From positions 24,186,834 to 24,250,833 of the forward strand of contig OZ035997.1 of NCBI GenBank assembly GCA_964035015.1: 64,000 bases of DNA, written 5' to 3'. This document shows, piece by piece, positions 54,416 through 64,000 of this stretch; position 1 is the stretch's first letter, and each line of letters starts with the position of its first letter. The translations under genes were made by a program, and so were the position numbers. Below the pieces are notes generated by a model that was not told where the DNA came from, did no database searches, and saw only the letters and a program-made list of their open reading frames with translations. The DNA is from Corallium rubrum. Its lineage: Eukaryota > Cnidaria > Anthozoa > Scleralcyonacea > Coralliidae.

Positions 54416-55538
54416 ATGAGTCGTAGGAACAGAAATCAACTTCCTAATAATCTTCCACAACTTCAAAATGTTATTAAAAGAGATCCCGAATCATACAAAG
54501 AAGAAGTAAGTTCGAATTTTCTATATCTGCCAAATTATGAAATTTATAGTTGCTCTGATTTCTGAAGGTTTTTCTCAACCGTATTAGATTTTGTCCGTTT
54601 TAATATTATGACAATAAACTATTTGATTTGAATGTACGTTGTGTGATTGTGAATATACGCCTGTAGGAGTGTAAAGTATATATAATGGAGTTTCATATAA
54701 ATGTAAGTTTCATATATAATGGAGCATTTATATGGAACTCTCTACCCAAAGATATAAGAGAGAGTAATTCACTAACTGATTTCAATCATAAAATTGCTAC
54801 TCATGTTTTCTAGTTTGTGTATTTACTGTATACATGTACATGTATATGTATGTATGTAGTCATATATATTAACCAGACTGGAAAGTTTGCAAATTTCGCG
54901 GCGGAGATCAAATTTTGGCCGCCATTTTCGCGGGCAGATCGTGGAATTTTCAAGGGCAGATCGTGGATTTTGCGCGGGCATGTCGCGAAATTTGCTCCCA
55001 ATTGCGCGGTCGCGTGGATTTTTTCTCGCAATTTCACGGTCGCGTGATTTCATGATTTCATGATTTTCGCGGCCGCGGCCAATTTTCTTCATGATTTTTG
55101 CGGCCACGGCCAATTTTCTTCACGATTTCGCGGCCACATAAATTAGGTCTGAAAATCTCACGATGGATATATCCGTCGCGAAGTACAAACTTTCCAGTCT
55201 GGTATATTAAGACTTTAGTTACTTAGATCCTTTTATAGATCCTTTACTATATATTTATTTTTAATGTACCTTAACTTTATCAAACTTTTATACTACTCTG
55301 TAAAATATGCATGCACGCCCATCGTGGAAATCAGCTGTTGTTGTCGATGTTAGCGTGAGTAAATAAAATTGATTGATTGATTGATTGATTGATTGATAGA
55401 ATATTTTTGTTTATTTTTACTTTCTTTTTAAAGTTTCTGCAGCAGTATAGACACTATCAGTCCAATCTAGAGATCTTCAAAATGAATCCATCTCTTGCTA
55501 ATGTAGTTTTTCAAGATCTGGTGATGTTTCTTAGTCAA
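54416..55538 (+). CDS. SDAD1: SDA1 homologue, ribosome biogenesis (first two exons)
   Basis: Exon 1 is 54416-54505 (ATG, 30 codons, donor GAA|GTAAGT) and exon 2 is 55434-55538 (35 codons, donor CAA|GTAAGT), both phase 0. The translation starts [18 protein letters not shown], then [12 protein letters not shown] joined to [19 protein letters not shown], which tracks the human SDAD1 N-terminus closely. Sda1/SDAD1 is a nucleolar-nuclear protein needed for 60S ribosomal subunit maturation and export. I see no third exon before the window end, so the rest lies to the right. Intron 1 carries a MITE and a (GATT)n run. Confidence 0.9.
54873..55202. mobile_element. 330-bp hAT-like MITE with 8-bp TSD
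   Basis: Ends CCAGACTGGAAAGTTTG and its reverse complement, flanked by identical TATATTAA at 54865-54872 and 55203-55210. The interior is rich in ATTTTCGCGG/GGGCAGATCGTGG repeats. It lies in SDAD1 intron 1 and has no coding capacity. Confidence 0.9.
55370..55397 (+). repeat. (GATT)n microsatellite
   Basis: Seven GATT units shortly before SDAD1 exon 2. Confidence 0.9.
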
Positions 55539-56976
55539 GTAAGTTATCAACATTTGCTGATTTAAATACATCCATGTATATGATCCAGACTTCATTCCTT
55601 GCAAAGTGCGCGTGGAAGATAAAAACTGGAAAAAAATTGTGCACCAAAAACTTCGAAAAATCAAACCGGAAGTAACCTGCTGCTTGCGGTCAGTGGCTGT
55701 ATGCGAAAGTAACCAGATATTTAACAAAAGTTAAAGCTCCATTTATGCTTTAAAAGATAATTGTGGTGTAAATCATCTGGTGTGAAGGTGAGAAAAGTGC
55801 CTACAGTACAATATATGCATGCGGCGCATGCAGCAATAAATTTTTGCGTGCACCAATAGGGCGTGTTGGTAAAAAATGCACGCGGAAGAACTTCCGTGTG
55901 CGTAGCATAAAAAAAAATCAGTTGACTGGACTATTGTCTATTTATTGGGAACTTAGGCCTTTGGGAAATCCCCAGAGAAGAACGTCTATGAATCAGCTCC
56001 GTAGCTCTTGTTCTGTGATGTCATCTGTCCACATAGATTCCAGGGATGCTCTCCGATTGGCCAAATATTTATACGCGATATTCAATTGGTTAATTACAAC
56101 TGCTTCCATTTTGAATGTTTTGTTGTTTACCATGCAGACAAAGGCACTGGACTTTTTGTCTGGTCCACATGCATTAATCGAGACTGTATCGAAGCACGGA
56201 CTAAAATGAGTTTGTTAATTCTTTTAAAAGCTTTTATAGTCAGCGTAATGTTGTTTGAGAACAATCAAACAGCTGAAAAAGATGCGGGACTGAACTTGTG
56301 AATCGCTTCAAACATCATGGCTGTAATAACAGGGTGGTTGTATTAACGGGGGAGTATTACACTACTTAGAATGTATTCAGGCCTGAAATGTGGTCGTAAT
56401 AATGAGGTGGTCATATTAACCGGTGGTCATATGGCAGGGTTCCACTGTACTACAATTTTTCAGGGTTCTATTCTATACATTTTTTTTTCAAATTCACATA
56501 TCTTATACATGTACATAATTTAACATTCTATCTAAGGGGAAAAAAAAGTCTTCTGGTCAGCACGCGCGTCATCTTTTTTCTTGTGCGTCGATACTTTTTT
56601 TTAAACATTTTTAATATTAATTGACTACAAATGATACCAGTGGATATTAAATATTTGATCAGTCTATTCTCAACCAATGTTTCCTATGAAAACTGCTGGT
56701 ATGTTTGCGGGCACTGATTGAAGGCTTCATATTTCAATCATGTGTTCATGCAGGAAGCATGCATGTTGGTACATATACAGTACGATGCTACATGTTCAAT
56801 GTACCATGTGACAAGTATATTATAAGAATACAGTACTCACCATGTTTCAGATGTCTGTTCAAATTCAATCAAGGTTTGCCTTGGGGGAAAAAAGGTGAAA
56901 GAAAAAAAAACCTGCATCACCGTGTCGATTTTGGGCATGTGCCCTGACCAGAAATAGAAGACTTTTTTTTTTGCCT

Positions 56977-57430
56977 ACTGTAACTGTTCAAGTTTCATGA
57001 ATGGCACAAACCTACAGACGATTCAGAGATACTTTAAAATGATTGCATTTGACCGTAGGCCAAGTGATAGCATAATAATGCAGTTTGATATTTGCGCTTA
57101 TCTCAGTTCAAATAGATTTTTCTCCATTGCTATTCTATACCATTTTTTCTAATTCACATATGTTGTACATACAGAATTAATGCTCTATCTAACTGTAGAA
57201 GTTTTGTGAATGGCACAAACCTATAGACGATTCAGGGATACTTTAAATATGATTGCATTTTACCCAATAATTGCCATTTGCTATTTTTGGTGCTCATCTC
57301 AGTTCAAATAAATTTTCCCCCGTTGCCATTCTACGATTTTTTCTAATTCACATATGTTGTACAGAATTTAATGCTCTCTAGAGTTTCCAGAATGGCAAAA
57401 ACCTACAGACGATTCAGGGCTATACTTTAG
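56977..57430 (+). repeat. Three diverged ~200-bp direct repeats
   Basis: GAATGGCACAAACCTACAGA followed by CGATTCAGRGATACTTTAAA recurs near 57000, 57215 and 57390, each preceded by a TTCTAATTCACATATGTTGT block (an earlier relic is near 56490). Confidence 0.75.
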
Positions 57431-58285
57431 GCACGTGGTGTCTGGCTCAACTGCATGAAGATATATCCCAATACATCTGTTAGCCGTTAAATTCTATATT
57501 TCCGACAAAGTTTTGCATTAAAACACATTATTTTCGAAGATAGGGGATATTGCTGATAAAACTGGTAAGTATTTTTAATGTGACTTATAGTAAACTTGTG
57601 AGTGTGATCTACCCGCACAGTTTTTGTGAGGACATGATAAAAAATTATTTTGGTCAGAGAACGTGTACTTTATAAGATCTTGTAAAGATCTTACAAGATT
57701 TTCCAAGATCATACTGTAAGATCTTACAAGATTTGGTGCAGATACATGTACGCATAGCATACCTTTTGTTTATATTTTTTTTGTGTGTTTTATAAGCTTC
57801 AGAATTATGTAAAATCTTTCACCAAAATGCAGGAAATGGCATTTCAGGGACTCTAGATTTCAAAATTTTCTGGGGCGCATGCCCCCAGACCCCCCTACAG
57901 GTTTCTCGATGCTCGCTTTGTCCACCCCAGTTTTCACACCCTGGCACCACCACTGACTGCATGATCAGCTAAATTTGATGAATTATATTTTGGTATCAAG
58001 TCCACTGGCAAGGGATGGTCAGTGTATTATTTACTTTAATATACTGAAGTATATTATAGTAGTATATTATACTAGAGCTACAATGGGAATCACGTGAACA
58101 CATGTAAGCCAATAAAAGCAAAGTAAACAAATAAATTAATATGTAATTTTAGCCTGTGTGCAGGTGCTGACCCAATTTGTGGGTCAGCTACCTGCAAATA
58201 GGCAAAGAAACAGGTTATAAATTACTATTTAAATCATCAGAAAAAGGTTAAGGAAAAGGTGTGGAATATTTCTCTAATTTCTCCT

Positions 58286-58316
58286 GACGAAGGGTCTTCG
58301 CTCGAAACGTCGAGAA
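58286..58316 (+). ncRNA. Hammerhead-like core motif (retroelement remnant)
   Basis: CTGACGA followed by a short weak hairpin and CGAAACGTC matches the conserved CUGANGA...GAAA core order of hammerhead ribozymes, which occur in Penelope-like and related retroelements. Stem II (AGGG/CGCT) pairs only in part and I cannot confirm stems I and III, so this is a candidate only. Confidence 0.3.
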
Positions 58317-59851
58317 GATTTTTCTCTGTTTTTCAGGCCAACGTGACTTAACCCTGGTAATAATTATATTATACTAGGAAGTTTTGTACAAAATTGCAGC
58401 TTTGATCAATACAAATTCAATCCATTTTATTTGCACTGCACTCACACATTAAGCCTGTTCTACATGTACATGACAAAGTCACACACACATAAAGTTGATT
58501 ATCAAGTGGCATTAAACACATTGGCCTTGTTTCCACCAATCAAGCGATATCAGGATTCATGTTACCTGTATCAGGAAATACCAGACATGTTTCATCTGAA
58601 GAGATGACTGACAATCCCCAGTTGAACTAATCTTATCTTTTCAACTGGCAAATATGAAACGAAGAGTATACAGCGTTGCTTTTACACTGCATGAAATCAA
58701 TGAAATTCTGGTTCATTTTACTGATATGTCCAGCAAGCGAGAGTAAAATATTATGATTTACTAGCGCATAAGTCTAATGCAAGTGCAAATTATTCTGGTT
58801 TTGCGCTTCCAGTTGTTACACCAGCAACACTGTAACTGAAAAGCATTTGCGGTGTGTATACCCATCCACCTATCTTTTGGACGGGCATTTTTGAAAGTGG
58901 ACAGGCAAAACATGCACGCATATGTAGATATAGGGGAAGTAATTCATTTGGAAACTTCTATATGGCTAAAAACAATATATATTTACAACCAGAGTTTAAT
59001 ATGAAATCTAAGTTTTGCTTCGATAGGTTCAACTTTCATTAAATCAGTTTAGTCATCCTAATCCATAAATTATCGCAAGGATGCTTATTTTAATTATTTT
59101 ATTTTAATCCGGGGTGGGTGGGGTTTTTTTCAAAAAAGCATGTAAAAGTGGCCGAGGGGTTGTTGCATTGATATATTTCTAGTAAAATAATAAAGGTGAG
59201 AAAAGAGGAAGGATTAAATGGATGGTGACAGACAAAAACAAAAAAAACCAAGTAGAGTAGAACCTATGTTAGCATTTAAGGAAGGTTTAAGTTAGGAATA
59301 AGCAAACTTTCACGTAAAAGAAGTTCAGATTCAAAAGATCAAGAGCTAATAATTTTAAAGTCGTCGAAAGAAATAGGGTGTCCAGTGTCAAGATGGTGAG
59401 AGAATGCTAGTTGCAGGAGGCTTTATTTTTTGCGTTTTCTTCCACGCGTGTGAATGTGCCGGATTATTTCATGGACACACAAGGCAGCCTTGACAAGTAA
59501 ATTTGTAAACAACATGCGATCTCAGACGTTACTCTACTTACTCTATTTTTCAAGCTGAGCTTGAAGAATTTTTATGTCTAAGTGAACCTCATCTGAAACG
59601 CGTGAGACGAATTATTATCTCGTCGCCAAGCTAAAAGCACTTGTTGAAATGGGGTGAAACATCAAAACTTTTGGTGAAAACATTTAAAATATTGTGGCTA
59701 TTCGCAAAATCGGAATTGCCGTTGTGCATTTAATTAAAATATCTGGGAACATATTTGAGAATTGTTGTAATCAAATATTAAAATATTTGGTGGTTCCCGA
59801 ATCCCGATCGTATAAATAATTTCCCAAAAACTCCTTTTCGATAATTACGTC

Positions 59852-60738
59852 ACGCTGCATGAAAATGAGGCTCCCAGGCCAAAGTTTCACAATTTTGATT
59901 ATCATAGCAATCCCGCCATATTTGTTTATGGAAGAAGATGGCTAATAACGTCCAAACTATATATGGTAGAAACACATCGTGTACGTATGTTGTTAGGCAT
60001 TTCATAAGCTTTCATTTGATGTATATTTTAAGTTTCTGTGTTGTCTGTAACTTTTTAAAATGTCCAAAATGTTCGCACCATTGCTCGTCAAGTAATAAAT
60101 ATGATATGGACTTCTCACAACTGTTGTAGAATTTCGAATACCGTTTTTAAAATATTTAACGTACAACTTTTAAATGTATATCAAACAGAAGATTCTGTAA
60201 AATGCTATTTGTGGTAGAACTTTCAAGTTTCTAGCTTAAGAGAAAGTAGTTTAAAAATGGGAAAACTTACTATTATCTTGGTCTGACGGAATTGTTAAGT
60301 TTGTTTTGTTTAATACAACCACGATGCAACTCAGACCAAGATAATAGTACGTTTTCCCATCAGTCTTAAAATACTTTCTCTTAAACTAGAAACTTGAAAG
60401 TTGTACCGCAAATAGAATTTTACAGTATCTTCTGTTTGATATATGTTTCAAACAATATCTGAAGTTCTACAACAGTTGTGGGAACCATTATTATTACTTG
60501 ACGAGCAATGGTACGAACATTTTGGACAATTTAAAAAGTTACACACGTCACAAAAACTTAAAATATACATCAAATGAAAAGCTTATGAAATGCCTAATAA
60601 CATACGTACACGATGTGTTTCTACCATATATAGTTTGGACGTTATTAGCCATCTTCTTTCATAAACAAATATGACGGGATTACTATGATAATCAAAATTG
60701 TGAAACTTTGGCCTACTAGCCTCGTTTTCATGTAGCGT
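59852..60738. mobile_element. 887-bp foldback element
   Basis: Long inverted arms with a centre near 60300. The outer ends are ACGCTGCATGAAAATGAGGC and, reversed, ACGCTACATGAAAACGAGGC. Arms share GCCAAAGTTTCACAATTTTG, AAGATGGCTAATAACGTCCA and CAGACCAAGATAATAG. The two short open frames in it are mirror images of non-coding arm sequence. Confidence 0.88.
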
Positions 60739-61079
60739 CGGAAAGGTGTATTGCAAAAACCACGTGAAGTTAGCTGCCAATTCGCCAGCTGCCAATTCAC
60801 TGCCAATTAAGATAGCTGCCAATTCAATTTCGCGATGACGCTTCCAGGGGGGAGCGCTCGAGCAGCAGTCGGCTTCGCAGAATAATCGGTTTCGCCGGTC
60901 TTTTAACTTGTTCAATCCAACTTTAACAAAAAATAATAACTCACAATCGATAATTTAAGACATTTACGTGCATATAAACAATACTTCTTCAAGTAAACTT
61001 ATGTTTTAAGATTGCTAGACTTTAATATATTCTCCTTCGAATTAATAACAAACTATTAGTCTGACAGCCGAGCAGTAAT

Positions 61080-64000
61080 TTGTCGCTACAATGTTTTCTG
61101 ATAGGTAGATGGGAAATCCGAAAACAGCGTTAGATTCCCCGTAAAACTCTGCATCGATCAGTATGAAGCTCACCTTTACAATTTTAAATTGATTGATTTG
61201 ACTCAAGTCCAAACACAATTTTTCTGTTTACGCGCGTTAAAGTGCATGACGTATCAAAATATAGTGTTACACAGTCTTTTCAAGCTACAAAATTTTCTGA
61301 TCAGTAGATGGGAAATCCGAAAACAGCGTTGGATTCCCCGTAAAATTCTGCATCGATCAGTATGAAGCTCACCTTTACAATTTTAAATTGATTGATTTGA
61401 CTCAAGTCCAAAGACAATTTTTCTGTTTACGGGCGTTAAAGTGAATGACGTATCTAAATATAGTGCTACATAGTCTTTTCAGGCTACAAAATTTTCTGAA
61501 CGGTAGATGGGAAATCCGAAAACAGCGTTGAATTCCCCGTAAAATTCTGCATCGATCAGTATGAAGCTCACCTTTACAATTTTAAATTGATTGATTTGAC
61601 TCACGTCCAAACACAATTTTACTGTTTACGCGCGTTAAAGTGCATGACGTATCAAAATATAGTGCGACACAGTCTTTTCACGCTACAAAATTTTCTGATC
61701 AGTAGATGGGAAATCCGAAAACAGCGTTAGATTCCCCGTAAAATTCTGCATCGATCAGTGCGAAGCTTACCTTTACAATTTTAAATTGATTGATTTGACT
61801 CACGTCCAAACACAATTTTACTGTTTACGCGCGTTAAAGTGCATGACGTATCAAAATATAGTGCGACACAGTCTTTTCACGCTACAAAATTTTCTGATCA
61901 GCAGATGGGAAATCCGAAAACAGCGTTAGATTCCCCGTAAAATTCTGCATCGATCAGTGTGAAGCTTACCTTTACAATTTTAAATTGATTGATTTGACTC
62001 AAGTCCAAACGCAATTTTTCTGTTTACGCGCTTTAAAGTGCATGACGTATCAAAATATGGTGTTACACAGTCTTTTCAAGCTACAAAATTTTTTGATCGG
62101 TAGATGGGAAATCCGAAAACAGCGTTGGATTCCCCGTAAAATTCTGCATCGATCAGTATGAAGCTCACCTTTACAATTTTAAATTGATTGATTTGACTCA
62201 CGTCCAAACACAATTTTACTGTTTACGCGCGTTAAAGTGCATGACGTATCAAAATATAGTGCGACACAGTCTTTTCACGCTACAAAATTTTCTGATCAGT
62301 AGATGGGAAATCCGAAAACAGCGTTAGATTCCCCGTAAAATTCTGCATCGATCAGTGTGAAGCTTACCTTTACAATTTTAAATTGATTGATTTGACTCAA
62401 GTCCAAACGCAATTTTTCTGTTTACGCGCTTTAAAGTGCATGACGTATCAAAATATAGTGTTACACAGTCTTTTCAAGCTACAAAATTTTTTGATCGGTA
62501 GATGGGAAATCCGAAAACAGCGTTGGATTCCCCGTAAAATTCTGCATCGATCAGTATGAAGCTCACCTTTACAATTTTAAATTGATTGATTTGACTCACG
62601 TCCAAACACAATTTTACTGTTTACGCGCGTTAAAGTGCATGACGTATCAAAATATAGTGCGACACAGTCTTTTCACGCTACAAAATTTTCTGATCAGTAG
62701 ATGGGAAATCCGAAAACAGCGTTAGATTCCCCGTAAAATTCTGCATCGATCAGTGTGAAGCTTACCTTTACAATTTTAAATTGATTGATTTGACTCACGT
62801 CCAAACACAATTTTACTGTTTACGCGCGTTAAAGTGCATGACGTATCAAAATATAGTGCGACACAGTCTTTTCACGCTACAAAATTTTCTGATCACTAGA
62901 TGGGAAATCCGAAAACAGCGTTAGATTCCCCGTAAAATTCTGCATCGATCAGTGTGTAGCTTACCTTTACAATTTTAAATTGATTGATTTGACTCAAGTC
63001 CAAACGCAATTTTTCTGTTTACGCGCTTTAAAGTGCATGACGTATCAAAATATGGTGTTACACAGTCTTTTCAAGCTACAAAATTTTTTGATCGGTAGAT
63101 GGGAAATCCGAAAACAGCGTTGGATTCCCCGTAAAATTCTGCATCGATCAGTATGAAGCTCACCTTTACAATTTTAAATTGATTGATTTGACTCACGTCC
63201 AAACACAATTTTACTGTTTACGCGCGTTAAAGTGCATGACGTATCAAAATATAGTGCGACACAGTCTTTTCACGCTACAAAATTTTCTGATCAGTAGATG
63301 GGAAATCCGAAAACAGCGTTAGATTCCCCGTAAAATTCTGCATCGATCAGTGTGAAGCTTACCTTTACAATTTTAAATTGATTGATTTGACTCAAGTCCA
63401 AACGCAATTTTTCTGTTTACGCGCTTTAAAGTGCATGACGTATCAAAATATGGTGTTACACAGTCTTTTCAAGCTACAAAATTTTTTGATCGGTAGATGG
63501 GAAATCCGAAAACAGCGTTGGATTCCCCGTAAAATTCTGCATCGATCAGTATGAAGCTCACCTTTACAATTTTAAATTGATTGATTTGACTCACGTCCAA
63601 ACACAATTTTACTGTTTACGCGCGTTAAAGTGCATGACGTATCAAAATATAGTGCGACACAGTCTTTTCACGCTACAAAATTTTCTGATCAGTAGATGGG
63701 AAATCCGAAAACAGCGTTAGATTCCCCGTAAAATTCTGCATCGATCAGTATGAAGCTCACCTTTACAATTTTAAATTGATTGATTTGACTCAAGTCCAAA
63801 CGCAATTTTTCTGTTTACGCGCTTTAAAGTGCATGACGTATCAAAATATAGTGTTACACAGTCTTTTCAAGCTACAAAATTTTCTGATTGGTAGATGGGA
63901 AATCCGAAAACAGCGTTGGATTCCCCGTAAAATTCTGTATCGATCAGTATGAAGCTCACCTTTACAATTTTAAATTGATTGATTTGACTCACGTCCAAAC
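61080..64000 (+). repeat. ~199-bp satellite array, dimeric, running off the window
   Basis: About 14.7 tandem monomers. GGGAAATCCG recurs at 61111, 61310, 61509, 61708, 61907 and 62106, a 199-bp period. Two monomer types alternate: one with GTTACACAG, CAAGCTAC, GTTGGATTCC and TATGAAGCTC, the other with GCGACACAG, CACGCTAC, GTTAGATTCC and GTGAAGCTT, so the higher-order unit is about 398 bp. No gene. Confidence 0.97.

Larger units (their letters stand above)
55539..59851. other. SDAD1 intron 2 sequence; no exon seen
   Basis: I looked for the next SDAD1 segment and found none. Short open frames (55844-56209, 56705-56947, 58854-59042) have no recognisable domains. Contains diverged repeats at 56977-57430 and a hammerhead-like motif near 58286. 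Confidence 0.45.

Noticed and set aside
60583..60915. Minus-strand 110-codon frame, and the 59938-60129 frame
   Set aside because: Both fall largely in the arms of the 887-bp foldback element and mirror each other's non-coding sequence.

Overview
This is a eukaryotic window, almost certainly from an animal. It is AT-rich, its genes are split by GT-AG introns, and three conserved metazoan genes can be read exon by exon. The presence of INTU (planar polarity and cilia) together with many cnidarian-style repeats (foldback and TA/8-bp-TSD MITEs, Ngaro/DIRS, hAT, a Polinton-like element) suggests a marine invertebrate, perhaps an anthozoan. The organism call is an inference; no marker gene settles it.

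Layout: (1) 1-9.2 kb holds a tRNA-like gene, short repeats and a 4.9-kb Polinton/adintovirus-like fragment (2043-6960). Its 1.6-1.8-kb inverted arms carry duplicate copies of two small genes around one packaging-ATPase gene. (2) 9.2-14.4 kb holds the last six exons of INTU (+), with a minisatellite and a tRNA-bearing foldback repeat in its introns. (3) 14.4-19.2 kb is intergenic and full of MITEs. (4) 19.3-39.1 kb is a complete eight-exon DHRSX-like gene (-). About 90% of its 13.5-kb first intron is two nested or adjacent transposons: a 7.2-kb hAT element with a perfect 8-bp TSD, which itself contains a gene-capturing (Pack-type) TA-TSD element and a palindromic satellite, and a 5.0-kb Ngaro/DIRS-type tyrosine-recombinase retrotransposon. 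(5) 39.4-54.3 kb is a 14.9-kb near-palindrome whose arms are built of about 1,500 copies of two alternating 9-bp units. (6) 54.4 kb onward is the start of SDAD1 (+), followed by a long intron-like stretch with a foldback element and, from 61.1 kb to the window end, a ~199-bp satellite arranged as dimers.

The most unusual object is the giant palindrome. Its ends are near-identical terminal inverted repeats starting GGTWGGTACTTCATG, and they are flanked by a perfect 8-bp direct repeat TGTGAGCG. This suggests it is a mobile element, or was carried in by one. It sits exactly between the divergent DHRSX and SDAD1 genes, whose start codons would otherwise be only about 460 bp apart, so it appears to have split a compact bidirectional promoter. 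Both arms are oriented so that the strand transcribed outward toward each gene carries hundreds of TATAAAG (unit A) and CAGGTAAAG (unit B, 5' splice-site-like) motifs.

The very long open frames across the 9-bp array and across the GGA/GGAGAAAGA repeats are by-products of repeat periods divisible by three and are not annotated as genes.
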